This document shows, in pieces, positions 1 through 8,069 of a DNA stretch of 64,000 nucleotides. The number at the start of each line of letters is the position of its first letter. The stretch's first letter is position 1. A program made the position numbers and the translations under genes. Under the pieces are notes generated by a model. That model was not told the origin of the DNA. It ran no database searches and saw nothing but the letters and a program-made list of their open reading frames with translations. Origin of the DNA: Faecalicatena orotica (GTDB lineage: Bacteria > Bacillota > Clostridia > Lachnospirales > Lachnospiraceae); NCBI RefSeq assembly GCF_003149245.1, contig NZ_QGDL01000010.1, forward strand, positions 159,633-223,632. The letters run 5' to 3'.

Positions 1-116
1 GGGTAAGATACAGATATTCTGATAGATCTGGTTTATCTGTCATTTCATGTTTAAGTTCGGTATCATTTCTGATAACGTTTTCGATTGTATTGTTTAAGCT
101 GCGGAAAGGAGTTTTG

Positions 117-833
117 TTGATAACAGCAGAAAGTTATGATGTTTTAAAATTTGTGGAGCATGGGGGAAAATGCAGGGCCAGTATGGATTGTGAGCGGGGG
201 CGGCTGCTCATTCAAAGGCTGGGAGACAGCGGGGGCATCACGAAGGAACAGCTATTTAAATGGTTTAAGCAGCTGGTGTATGAACTGGAGAAATACCACA
301 GGTATCAAAACGGGAAGTGTTACCGGTATCTGAATCCTTACAGCATTCTTGTCACGGAAGAGGAAAAAATCATGCTGCTGGACCTGAGCTCCAAGAGCAG
401 TGGCTTTGTCTTCAAGAACATGCAGATGCCTGCGATGAGGAAACATTTTCTCAGTCCGGCTTCTGCTGTGGAAAATACCGCGCCGGATGAAGACTTTTAT
501 AATCTGGGGAAGACGATACAGTTCATGCTCGCCCGGACAGAGGATTACATAACCCTAACAAGAAGAGAGACATATCTACTATCTGGAATCATTGAAAAGT
601 GTCTCGGTGAAAATTCGAAAAAGAAGTACGAAAATCTAAAGCAAGTTCAAAAAGAGTTACCCAATATAACATTGAAACGAGTAAAAAAGCAGAATAAAAA
701 AACAATACTTATCATACTGGCGATCGTGCTGGCGCTGACCGGGATTTGCACGGTAAAAGCAGCGGCGGACGGTGGGAAAAACATCAGCGGTAAGGATATA
801 TATCTGACGTATAAGCAGGCAGATGAAGAATAA
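117..833 (+). CDS. Degenerate kinase-like membrane protein (pseudokinase + one TM helix)
   Basis: About 238 residues if translated from the TTG at 117, which has an AAAGGA ribosome site just upstream; the same frame stays open to the left window edge, so a longer N-terminus cannot be excluded. The region around residues 69-91 has the layout of a protein-kinase catalytic loop (YRYLNPYSILV, then LLDLS), but the HRD aspartate and the DFG motif are replaced, so phosphotransfer is unlikely. A C-lobe-like helix pair (IIEKCLGEN...) follows, then a basic stretch and a single hydrophobic helix at about 196-213 with a short tail. The kinase-like domain plus TM recalls EssB/YukC of type VII secretion, but the extracellular part is far shorter and no secretion partner is visible. 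Function unknown. Confidence 0.6.
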   Translation: MITAESYDVLKFVEHGGKCRASMDCERGRLLIQRLGDSGGITKEQLFKWFKQLVYELEKYHRYQNGKCYRYLNPYSILVTEEEKIMLLDLSSKSSGFVFKNMQMPAMRKHFLSPASAVENTAPDEDFYNLGKTIQFMLARTEDYITLTRRETYLLSGIIEKCLGENSKKKYENLKQVQKELPNITLKRVKKQNKKTILIILAIVLALTGICTVKAAADGGKNISGKDIYLTYKQADEE

Positions 834-870
834 CAGGGAAATGGACAGCGGAATATCAGAAAAAGCCCTT

Positions 871-920
871 AAAAGGGAGGATGCCGGGTAGTCGCTTTTG
901 CGGCTCCCGGCATGTATTAT
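871..920. repeat. 50-bp hairpin repeat, copy 1
   Basis: Identical over 50 bases to 1874-1923. It contains the inverted repeat ATGCCGGG / CTCCCGGCAT around a pyrimidine-rich loop. It lies between the pseudokinase gene and the 3' end of the Uma2 gene and could serve as a terminator. The two copies are in direct orientation and bracket the Uma2-RHH module. Confidence 0.9.
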
Positions 921-951
921 AAAAATATTAATTTAACTGGCTGGCGTTTGC

Positions 952-1506
952 TTACAATGGCTGGATGTTCAGTTGTCCGAAGTCAATTGACAGGTCATCA
1001 TAGATGCCAGCTTTGATGGAATCAGAGAAGGTATATTCGTTTACGTCTTCATGCTCCAAGTCATGAATGGTAATTCGGTTCTTATCAGGGTCTACAATCC
1101 AGTATTCACGGACCCCTGAAGAACGGTATTTGAATAGCTTTATGGAATAGTCCATGCGTTTGCTGCCCGGTGAGACAATTTCAATCACCCAATCAGGGGC
1201 ACCAGCACAGCCATTGTCTGTCAGCTTGTCTGGGTCACAAATTACGCTGATATCAGGCTCCACATAGGTTTTATCATCCTCATTCAGGAACACGGCGAAG
1301 GGGGCAATATAGGGCTTGCATGAGCCATCTTTTCGGTCAATGTAATCAGCTATCTTTCTATAAAGTGAGCCTAAGATTTCCTGATGTCTACGGTTAGGCG
1401 GTGCCATGTAGTATATCTGTCCGTCAATCAGTTCGGCACGTATCCCGTCAGGCAGTGCGTAGATATCTTCAATAGTGTATTTTTTCTTCTGGTTTGGTAA
1501 TGGCAT
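952..1506 (-). CDS. Uma2 family (DUF820) restriction-endonuclease-fold protein
   Basis: 184 residues from the ATG at 1506, chosen over the upstream ATG at 1524 because GGAAGGAT sits about nine bases before it. Uma2 proteins have a PD-(D/E)XK nuclease fold. The expected acidic and lysine positions are visible: Glu27 in AELIDG, Asp85 in EPDIS, Glu109 in VIEIVSPGS, and Lys123 in the D..IKLFKYR segment, followed by GVREYWIVDP. It lies downstream of a small ribbon-helix-helix protein on the same strand and is probably co-transcribed with it. The family is abundant in bacteria, but its physiological substrate is generally unknown. Nuclease activity is inferred from the motif only. Confidence 0.85.
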   Translation of the reverse strand: MPLPNQKKKYTIEDIYALPDGIRAELIDGQIYYMAPPNRRHQEILGSLYRKIADYIDRKDGSCKPYIAPFAVFLNEDDKTYVEPDISVICDPDKLTDNGCAGAPDWVIEIVSPGSKRMDYSIKLFKYRSSGVREYWIVDPDKNRITIHDLEHEDVNEYTFSDSIKAGIYDDLSIDFGQLNIQPL

Positions 1507-1551
1507 TCTAACACATCCTTCCATGAAATAGTATTGACAGAGTGGCGGCTG

Positions 1552-1731
1552 CTATTCTGAATCACTTTCTATTCGTTCATCAATAGCCTTTTTAATAAAA
1601 CCATTGACAGATTCACCTGCCATATCTGCGTGTTTTCGTACTGTTTCTTTGTAGCCTTTGGGGACAACGAGATTGATTCTTTCCCTATTTTCAGACTGCC
1701 ATTTATTTTTATAATCTGTATTTCCTGCCAA
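1552..1731 (-). CDS. Small ribbon-helix-helix (Arc-type) DNA-binding protein, antitoxin-like
   Basis: 59 residues if started at the TTG at 1731, which has GAAGG eight bases upstream; the GTG at 1740 overlaps that site and is less likely. The protein has a hydrophilic N-terminus (MAGNTDYKNKWQSENRERI), then a beta-strand-like RINLVVPKG and two helices including GESVNGFIKKAIDERIES, the typical Arc/MetJ pattern. It precedes the Uma2 gene by 45 bases, and its promoter carries two copies of a dyad operator, so autorepression is likely. Such proteins are usually antitoxins or autorepressors; whether it neutralises the Uma2 protein is inference. Confidence 0.75.
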   Translation of the reverse strand: MAGNTDYKNKWQSENRERINLVVPKGYKETVRKHADMAGESVNGFIKKAIDERIESDSE

Positions 1732-1792
1732 AACGATCACCTTCTTTCATGGGGCGGTCCTAATATGGATATATCTTTTCTATTATGGTTAA

Positions 1793-1821
1793 ATTATAAC
1801 ATTAATTTCAATCGTGCACAA
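1793..1821 (-). promoter_or_regulatory. Promoter of the RHH-Uma2 operon
   Basis: On the minus strand, TTGTGC (complement of 1816-1821) and TATAAT (complement of 1793-1798) are separated by 17 bases. The -35 hexamer lies inside the first operator copy, which fits repression by the RHH protein. Confidence 0.7.
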
Positions 1822-1853
1822 GATACGAAACAATTAAATCGTGCACACGATAC
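1810..1853. promoter_or_regulatory. Twin operator for the RHH protein
   Basis: Two 17-bp direct copies at 1810-1826 and 1837-1853 start 27 bases apart. The second is a dyad ATCGTG-CA-CACGAT; the first differs by one base in the right arm. The first copy overlaps the -35 box of the minus-strand promoter, a typical autoregulatory arrangement. Confidence 0.65.
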
Positions 1854-1873
1854 ATATGCCTAAAAACCCCGTA

Positions 1874-1923
1874 AAAAGGGAGGATGCCGGGTAGTCGCTT
1901 TTGCGGCTCCCGGCATGTATTAT
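1874..1923. repeat. 50-bp hairpin repeat, copy 2
   Basis: Exact direct copy of 871-920 with the same ATGCCGGG/CCCGGCAT stem. It lies just beyond the operator region of the RHH-Uma2 operon, so the two copies enclose roughly 950 bases holding both genes and their promoter. Confidence 0.9.
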
Positions 1924-2120
1924 GAAAAAGTTTATTCAAATAGTATTGCACTTGTTGTCGGATGTGCTGTCAAATGAAGTTTTTTCGTTCTTCATTTGAT
2001 ATATTTAGTATAAGCAAGAGAAATGAAGAAAACATGAGGAGAAAATGAAAGCTTTTTGAATAATAAATGAACAAACTATGAACAGCAGGATTAAGAGAAT
2101 GTTACAGAAGAAAGGATAAC
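1924..2120. other. Intergenic spacer with one hairpin
   Basis: The full gap 1732-2208 holds no convincing gene. Besides the operator, the repeat and the gdh terminator, it contains a 10-bp perfect stem (TCAAATGAAG at 1970-1979 with CTTCATTTGA at 1990-1999) of unknown role. Confidence 0.5.
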
Positions 2121-2156
2121 AGAAAACGGCCCCGGAAAAACCCGGAGCCGTTTTCT
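2121..2156. terminator. Terminator of the glutamate dehydrogenase gene
   Basis: A 15-bp stem, AGAAAACGGCCCCGG with CCGGAGCCGTTTTCT and one G:T pair, encloses an A-rich loop. It lies 53 bases past the gdh stop codon; the T/A runs in the stem allow use in either direction. Confidence 0.8.
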
Positions 2157-2208
2157 ATTTAAACTTTAGGAAAGATAATTGGTGGTTTATGCTTTATGAA
2201 GCCTGATC

Positions 2209-3468
2209 TTATGGCCAGATAGCTCTTGCTTTCTTTGCATCTACAACACGTTTTACAGCGATCAGGTAAGCGCCTGTTCGCAGTGTTGTGTGCTGCTGGT
2301 CGGCAATGTTCCATACTGCATCGAAAGCAGGATCCATAATGTTTTTCAGCTTTTCGTTGACAGTTTCTTCTGTCCAGCTTACTGACTGGATGTTCTGTAC
2401 CCACTCGAAGTAGGAAACAACAACACCACCTGCGTTTGCGAGGATGTCAGGTACTACGATGATACCTTTTGCGTTGAGTACATCGTCAGCTTCAGCAGCG
2501 ATTGGTCCGTTGGCAGCCTCTACAATAATGTCTGCTTTGATGTTGTCAGCATTGGAGCCGTTAATCTGGTTTTCTAATGCAGCCGGTACAAGTACTTTTA
2601 CGTCAAGCTCAAGCAGTTCTGCGTTGCTGAGACGTGTCATGCCTTCTTCTTCATATCCGCTTAAGAGGTTTCTGCGGTCTTTGGAGAGGTATTCAAGGAT
2701 AGCTGGGATATTCAGGCCGTTCGGATTGTAGATACCGCCGGATACATCGCTGACTGCCACAACTTTCATGCCTTCTTTGTGGAGCAGTTTTGCTGTGATG
2801 CTTCCTACATTTCCCATACCCTGGATAGCGACTGTTGTTCCGTTTGGATCTAAGCCGAGTTTTTTCAGGATATTCTTGGTGGTGAACATAACACCGCGTC
2901 CTGTTGCTTCGTTACGTCCGAGAGCGCCGCCCAGTTCGATTGGCTTACCTGTAACAACACCGTGTACACAGTGTCCTTTTAACATGCTGTATGTGTCCAT
3001 CATCCAGCCCATAACTGCTGCGTTCGTTCCTACATCAGGAGCCGGGATATCCTGGTCTGGCCCGATCAGGGGAGCAATAGCGGCAGTGAATCTTCTTGTG
3101 ATTGCGCGGATTTCGTTCTCTGACAGCTGGTTAGGATCGCAGACAACACCACCCTTGCCGCCGCCGTAAGGAATATTAACAACCGCACACTTGAAGGTCA
3201 TCCAGGCTGCAAGTGCTTTTACTTCGTCCAGGTTTACAGCCGGATGGAAACGGATTCCGCCCTTTGCAGGACCTCTTGATGTAGAGTGCTGGATACGGTA
3301 TCCTTCGAATACATGTGTGGTTCCGTCGTCCATACGAACCGGGATTGCAACTTTCAATTCTCTCTCAGGATATTTAATTGCTTCGATGTCGCTGTCTGAA
3401 TATCCGAGGATATCAGCCGCTTCTTTTACTACCTTTAAAACGTTGTCATAAGGATTATACTGTCCCAT
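2209..3468 (-). CDS. gdhA: NAD(P)-dependent glutamate dehydrogenase (Glu/Leu/Phe/Val family)
   Basis: 419 residues from the ATG at 3468, preceded by AAAGGAGA; the frame continues upstream but has no ribosome site there. The enzyme interconverts glutamate with 2-oxoglutarate and ammonia in the cytoplasm. The N-terminal substrate domain carries the conserved lysines: Lys69 in RGPAKGG, Lys93 in MTFKCA, and the catalytic Lys105 in YGGGKGG. A Rossmann motif (VAIQGMGNVG) lies near residue 215. The length is typical of clostridial hexameric NAD-GDH. Its neighbour upstream on the same strand is an aspartate aminotransferase, so the two together would funnel amino nitrogen between aspartate and glutamate. 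Coenzyme preference cannot be read with certainty. The 148-base gap to the aminotransferase gene suggests its own promoter. Confidence 0.95.
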   Translation of the reverse strand: MGQYNPYDNVLKVVKEAADILGYSDSDIEAIKYPERELKVAIPVRMDDGTTHVFEGYRIQHSTSRGPAKGGIRFHPAVNLDEVKALAAWMTFKCAVVNIPYGGGKGGVVCDPNQLSENEIRAITRRFTAAIAPLIGPDQDIPAPDVGTNAAVMGWMMDTYSMLKGHCVHGVVTGKPIELGGALGRNEATGRGVMFTTKNILKKLGLDPNGTTVAIQGMGNVGSITAKLLHKEGMKVVAVSDVSGGIYNPNGLNIPAILEYLSKDRRNLLSGYEEEGMTRLSNAELLELDVKVLVPAALENQINGSNADNIKADIIVEAANGPIAAEADDVLNAKGIIVVPDILANAGGVVVSYFEWVQNIQSVSWTEETVNEKLKNIMDPAFDAVWNIADQQHTTLRTGAYLIAVKRVVDAKKARAIWP

Positions 3469-3616
3469 AATAAATTCTCCTTTATTATTGAATATTTTTA
3501 TTGCTTCATTAAAAACTTCAGTTGATACTTTAAAACTTAGTTCATTTAATGTGGCAGGCATTAAATGAGAGGTGGCAATCATTTTGGTTTTTATTAAATC
3601 GGTTTACTTTTTGATC

Positions 3617-4897
3617 TTATTTCTCTAATAGTTTCTCGATTCCGGCGATTTTTACACATAAGGTAAAGATATCCATTGCTTTTTCCAGCTCATCGATAGT
3701 AGGATAAGTCGGTGCGATACGGATGTTGCTGTCTTTTGGATCTTTTCCGTATGGATATGTAGCTCCGGCTCCTGTCAGTGTCACTCCGGCATTCTTTGCG
3801 AGTTCAACTGTACGTTTTGCACATCCGGGAAGCGTATCAAGTGATACGAAATATCCTCCCTTCGGATTACTCCAGGATGCAAGGCCGCTGCCTGAAAGTG
3901 TTTCGTCCAGCTTATCTAAAACCATGTCGAATTTCGGTTTTAACTCTTCCGCGAGTTTCTTCATATGTGCCCTGATGTTTTCCGGGGTCTTGAAGAACTG
4001 TACGTGGCGGAGCTGGTTTAACTTGTCGTGTCCGATGGTCTGTGCGGACATGTGTCCCTTCAGCTCTTTTATGTTTGCCGGGCTGGATGCAACAAGTGCG
4101 ATTCCTGCTCCGGGGAAGCTGATCTTGGAAGTGGAGAAGAAGTAGTATACTCTGTCCGGGTTGCCGCATTTCTCACACTCTTTAATGATATCCTTTAAAG
4201 CAACATCTTCGTATATATGATGAACACCGTATGCATTATCCCAGAAGATGCGGAAGTCTTTTGCTGCTGTCTCCATAGAGGCAAGCTGTTCTACAACTTC
4301 GTCACTGTAGCATACGCCCTGCGGATTGGAATGAAGCGGAACACACCAGATACCTTTGATGGATTCGTCTTCGCTTACAAGTTTTTTTACAATATCCATA
4401 TCAGGTCCGTCTTCGTTTAAAGGAACCGTGATCATTTCAATTCCGAGTTCTTCACAGATTGTGAAGTGGCGGTCATATCCGGGTACCGGGCACAGGAACT
4501 TGACAGGATTTCCATTGTGCTTGGAATAAATCCAGGGTTCGCATCCGCCTGTACCGAAAAGGCACAAAAAGCTGAGCGTATCAAACATCACGTTTAAGCT
4601 GGCGTTTCCACCTATAATAATCTGGTCAGGATTGATCCCGAGAAGTTCACCAAACAGTTTTTTGCATTCCGGGATTCCATCGAGGATACCATAGTTTCTG
4701 GCGTCTGTTCCGTCAGCCAGTGTGTAACTCTCCATTTTATCCAGCAGTGCGTTGCTTAAGTTAAGCTGTGTGGTTGCCGGTTTACCTCTTGCCATGTTCA
4801 GTTTCAGGTTCTGTGCCTGGGCTTCTTTATATTGTACTTCCAGGTCGTTGAGAAGTGCGCTCAGGTCTTCGCTTGAATAATCTGCGATTGGTTTCAT
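3617..4897 (-). CDS. Aspartate aminotransferase, class I/II fold (type Ic group)
   Basis: 426 residues with an ideal ribosome site (AAGGAGGAG) before the ATG at 4897. It is a cytoplasmic PLP enzyme; the internal-aldimine lysine is Lys258 in STSKISFPG, with the PLP-site Asn/Asp/Tyr segment IFWDNAYGVHH near 217-227 and a substrate-arginine region IRIAPTYP near the C-terminus. The overall sequence matches the atypical aspartate aminotransferase group (aminotransferase domain without the usual AAT signature) common in Firmicutes and Actinobacteria. It is divergently oriented to a LysR regulator 140 bases away, which may control it. Substrate assignment rests on family resemblance. Confidence 0.85.
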   Translation of the reverse strand: MKPIADYSSEDLSALLNDLEVQYKEAQAQNLKLNMARGKPATTQLNLSNALLDKMESYTLADGTDARNYGILDGIPECKKLFGELLGINPDQIIIGGNASLNVMFDTLSFLCLFGTGGCEPWIYSKHNGNPVKFLCPVPGYDRHFTICEELGIEMITVPLNEDGPDMDIVKKLVSEDESIKGIWCVPLHSNPQGVCYSDEVVEQLASMETAAKDFRIFWDNAYGVHHIYEDVALKDIIKECEKCGNPDRVYYFFSTSKISFPGAGIALVASSPANIKELKGHMSAQTIGHDKLNQLRHVQFFKTPENIRAHMKKLAEELKPKFDMVLDKLDETLSGSGLASWSNPKGGYFVSLDTLPGCAKRTVELAKNAGVTLTGAGATYPYGKDPKDSNIRIAPTYPTIDELEKAMDIFTLCVKIAGIEKLLEK

Positions 4898-4996
4898 AAA
4901 TCTCCTCCTTGTAAGTGAACTATAACGACAGATCTCTTAGTTCTTGCTTTTATTATAGAAATATCATAAAATAAAAACAAATATTTATATTTATAT

Positions 4997-5009
4997 AGTT
5001 ATTATAACT
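4997..5009. promoter_or_regulatory. Candidate LysR operator between aspartate aminotransferase and lysR
   Basis: A perfect dyad AGTTAT-T-ATAACT lies 28 bases before the LysR start and in the promoter zone of the divergent aminotransferase gene. A related arrangement (GGTTAT...ATATAAC, 6056-6072) lies upstream of the PEP-binding gene, and the string AAATGGTTATG occurs in both places. Confidence 0.45.
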
Positions 5010-5037
5010 AAATGGTTATGGGGATTGGAGGAACGGC

Positions 5038-6003
5038 ATGTTCAGCGGTATGAATTATGTTTATGAGGTTTATAAAGAGCGCAGTTTTTCAAAGGCGGCA
5101 GAGAATCTGTATATCTCCCAGCCAGCTTTAAGTGCTATGATAAAGAAAGTAGAGAGTAAAGTGGGGATGCCCCTGTTTGACAGGAGTACGACGCCGATCC
5201 AGCTGACGGACTGTGGAAAGCGTTATATTAAGACGGCTGAGAAGATCATGGATCTGGAGGATGAGTTCGCGTATTATGTGGGGAATCTGCACGAACTGAA
5301 GACAGGGCATTTGTCTGTGGGAGGCACATATCTGTTTTCTTCCTTCATATTTCCACCGATTATTGCGAAATTCCGCGAGACTTATCCACATGTGAAACTC
5401 AGCCTGTTTGAGGGGCACACCCCTCTTCTGGAGCAGAAGCTTTTTGCGGGGGAGCTGGATATTATTATTGATAATTATCTGCTGGATGAGTCTATTTATG
5501 AGAAGAAGATTTTCATGGAAGAACATCTGCTGCTTGCGGTTCCGTCTTCCTTCGACAGCAATAAGAGGGCGACAAAGTACCAGCTTACTGTGGAGGATAT
5601 CCGGGGCGGCCTGCACCTGCAGCCTGAATTCCCGGGAGTGCCTCTCCGGAAATTCAAGGATGAACCGTTTATTGTACTGAGGGCACATAATGATACAAGG
5701 GAAAGGGTGGAGGCCATCTGCAGCAGGGCGGGGGTCCAGCTGAACATTTCACTGAAACTGAACCAGCTTCTGACTACATATCATCTGACGGAATACGGAA
5801 TGGGGGCTTCTTTTGTGAGCGATACGGTTGTCAAGAGCCTGCCGCCGAACCGCGATGTCATCTATTATAAGGTGGATGACCCGGAAGCCGTCAGGGAGGT
5901 CTATCTGTACTACCGCAAGAATAAATATCTGACAAGGAGTATGACGGAGTTCATGAAAATGGCCATCCCCGATCTGGAGATCGAACCCCATGACAGGGCA
6001 TAG
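5038..6003 (+). CDS. LysR family transcriptional regulator
   Basis: 321 residues from an ATG preceded by GGAGG. The N-terminal winged helix-turn-helix covers about residues 1-62 (SFSKAAENLYISQPALSAMIKKVESKVGMPLF), followed by a linker helix and a periplasmic-binding-like effector domain from about 90. It is divergent from the aspartate aminotransferase gene and precedes the PEP/pyruvate-binding gene by 184 bases, with similar dyad motifs in both flanks, so it may act on both. The effector is unknown. It is not closely similar to the two LysR paralogues further right in the window. Confidence 0.9.
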   Translation: MFSGMNYVYEVYKERSFSKAAENLYISQPALSAMIKKVESKVGMPLFDRSTTPIQLTDCGKRYIKTAEKIMDLEDEFAYYVGNLHELKTGHLSVGGTYLFSSFIFPPIIAKFRETYPHVKLSLFEGHTPLLEQKLFAGELDIIIDNYLLDESIYEKKIFMEEHLLLAVPSSFDSNKRATKYQLTVEDIRGGLHLQPEFPGVPLRKFKDEPFIVLRAHNDTRERVEAICSRAGVQLNISLKLNQLLTTYHLTEYGMGASFVSDTVVKSLPPNRDVIYYKVDDPEAVREVYLYYRKNKYLTRSMTEFMKMAIPDLEIEPHDRA

Positions 6004-6187
6004 TGAGGCAGGCTGTGCACGCCCGCGTGGGGTGAACGGTAACATATAAGCAAATGGTTATGCAAGATATAACTTTGAAGTATTTGCTATTTTTAGCAGA
6101 TTATTTTACACTGAAATCAGGACAAGGAGAATGTCGCATAAGATGTGGGATTGCTCCCCGAAGATCATGAAAAGGGGGATATGGAAC

Positions 6188-8065
6188 ATGAATGGCTGGG
6201 AAGAACTGATGAACAAAGAAGAGATGACGGAAGATGAAAAGAAGATAGTGTGTAACAGCCTCATGACGACAGAAGCGAGGATGGAACGGCTTATATTGAA
6301 GCTTTTTTCCCCGGAAGATTTCAGAAAAGTCTGGGAAAGGCGCATAGGCGACGGACTGATCGGCGGGAAAGCATGCGGGCTTCTGGTTGCCAGAAAGCTC
6401 ATCAAGGTGCGTCTCCCGGAATTTGGGGAATTCATAGAACCGCATCATTCTTATTTTATCGGATCAGATGTATTCTGCAAATTTCTTGAGCAGAATGACT
6501 GTGTGGAGCTCCGTGAGAAGCACCGGAGGGAGAAAGAGCATTTTAAAGAAGCAGAGGAACTGAAAAGCAGGCTTAGAAACGGGGTATTCCCGGAATATGT
6601 GCGTATGCAGCTAAAAGGCGTGCTTCAGCATTACGACAATACACCAATTATCGTACGTTCCAGCAGTTTTCTGGAGGATGGGTACGGCAATGCATTTTCC
6701 GGGAAATACGAATCGATTTTTTGTATGAATCAGGGAACTGAGGAGGAACGTCTTCAGGAGCTCGAGGATGCGGTGCGGCAGGTGTATGCCAGTACGATGA
6801 ATCCTTCTGCAATTGAATACAGGAGAAAGCGGAAGCTTCTGGATGTTGATGAGCAGATGGCGCTTCTTGTACAGAAAGTGGAAGGGGAGCGCTATGGCGA
6901 CCTTTATTTTCCGGTGGCAGCAGGTATGGGCTGTTCCTACAATCCTTATAAATGGATGGAGCATATGAACCCGGATGCGGGAATGCTCAGAATCGTTGTC
7001 GGACTTGGGACGAGGGCGGTGGAAAGGACACCGGGTGATTATCCGAGGCTGGTGGGTCTGGACCGTGCACAGGCGAATATCCGGACTACGATAGCCGAAC
7101 GGCATAAGTTTTCCCAGCGGCAGGTAGATGTTCTGGATTTCTCGCAGAACAGACTTACGACAAAGCCGCTTGAGATGGTAATCCAGAAGATGACAGACTG
7201 GCAGAAGAAGACCGTTCTGAGCAGAGATTCGGATGCAGAATATATGCTGTCCCAGAGAAGGCAGTTCCGCAAGGTATATTTTGCAGATTGTCAGGGTCTG
7301 GTTGAGAATAACGAGTTTATCAGGATGATGCGAAAGATACTAAAGATGCTTGAGGCAGAATACGAACGGCCGGTTGACGTGGAATTCGCGGTAAAGAATT
7401 CTGAAGCCGGTGTCTGGAAGGTGAACCTTCTGCAATGCCGCCCGCTGCAGACAGCTGCATCAGAAAATGTAGTCATTCCGGAAGGGATTGACAATGAACT
7501 GCTTTTCGACGTGCGCCGGACCTCCATGCGAAGGTCGAAAAAGGAAAGTCTGGACCGGATTGTATGGGTGGACCCGCAGGCATATTATGAATATCCTTAT
7601 GCGAAGAAGCCGGATGTGGGACGGATGATCAGCCAGATCAACCAGCGGTACGAGGAGGAAGATAAGAAACTTATGCTGCTTGTGCCGGGGCGCATCGGAA
7701 CATCATCCCCTGAACTGGGGGTCCCGGTTGTCTATGCGGACATTAGCCAGTTTATCGCGATCTGTGAGGTGGCTTACAGCAAGGCCGGGTACCGGCCGGA
7801 ATTATCCTATGGGAGCCATATGTTCCAGGATCTTGTAGAAGCGGACGTATACTACGGGGCGATCAATGAGAACAGCAAGACAAGGCTTTACCAGCCCGAG
7901 CTCCTGAAGAAGTTTCCGGATGTATTTTTAGAATTGTGGCCGGAAGAGAAGGAGCTGTCCAACATCATCAAGGTATTTGACGTTTCAGGAAGCGGCACGT
8001 CCCTTCTTCTGGATGCGAAAGACGGGCGTGCGGTATGCAGGCTCGGGATGGGCAGTAACGGTTAA
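6188..8065 (+). CDS. PEP/pyruvate-binding domain (ATP-grasp) protein, PPS/PPDK-like
   Basis: 625 residues from the ATG at 6188 (AAGGGGG nine bases upstream); an ATG at 6131 is in frame but its AAGGAG is too close. The central part resembles the nucleotide-binding domain of PEP synthase and pyruvate phosphate dikinase: a GGKACGLLVARKL segment at the start, the signature IIVRSSSFLEDGYGNAFSG, and the closing LLQCRPLQT. The phospho-histidine swivel domain and the PEP-binding barrel are absent, so it cannot catalyse the full PPS/PPDK reaction alone. The C-terminal 140 residues (VPGRIGTSSPELGVPV..., HMFQDLVEAD) match a tail seen in stand-alone PEP/pyruvate-binding proteins of anaerobes. Actual activity unknown. 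Confidence 0.75.
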   Translation: MNGWEELMNKEEMTEDEKKIVCNSLMTTEARMERLILKLFSPEDFRKVWERRIGDGLIGGKACGLLVARKLIKVRLPEFGEFIEPHHSYFIGSDVFCKFLEQNDCVELREKHRREKEHFKEAEELKSRLRNGVFPEYVRMQLKGVLQHYDNTPIIVRSSSFLEDGYGNAFSGKYESIFCMNQGTEEERLQELEDAVRQVYASTMNPSAIEYRRKRKLLDVDEQMALLVQKVEGERYGDLYFPVAAGMGCSYNPYKWMEHMNPDAGMLRIVVGLGTRAVERTPGDYPRLVGLDRAQANIRTTIAERHKFSQRQVDVLDFSQNRLTTKPLEMVIQKMTDWQKKTVLSRDSDAEYMLSQRRQFRKVYFADCQGLVENNEFIRMMRKILKMLEAEYERPVDVEFAVKNSEAGVWKVNLLQCRPLQTAASENVVIPEGIDNELLFDVRRTSMRRSKKESLDRIVWVDPQAYYEYPYAKKPDVGRMISQINQRYEEEDKKLMLLVPGRIGTSSPELGVPVVYADISQFIAICEVAYSKAGYRPELSYGSHMFQDLVEADVYYGAINENSKTRLYQPELLKKFPDVFLELWPEEKELSNIIKVFDVSGSGTSLLLDAKDGRAVCRLGMGSNG

Positions 8066-8069
8066 GATG

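Noticed and set aside
1..133. A minus-strand open frame at the left edge with protein-like composition
   Set aside because: It has no start codon at its 5' end inside the window, is short, and overlaps the start region of the pseudokinase gene.
2444..4145. Long open frames on the plus strand opposite the gdh and aminotransferase genes
   Set aside because: They mirror strongly coding minus-strand genes, lack ribosome sites and give low-complexity Ser/Pro-rich products.
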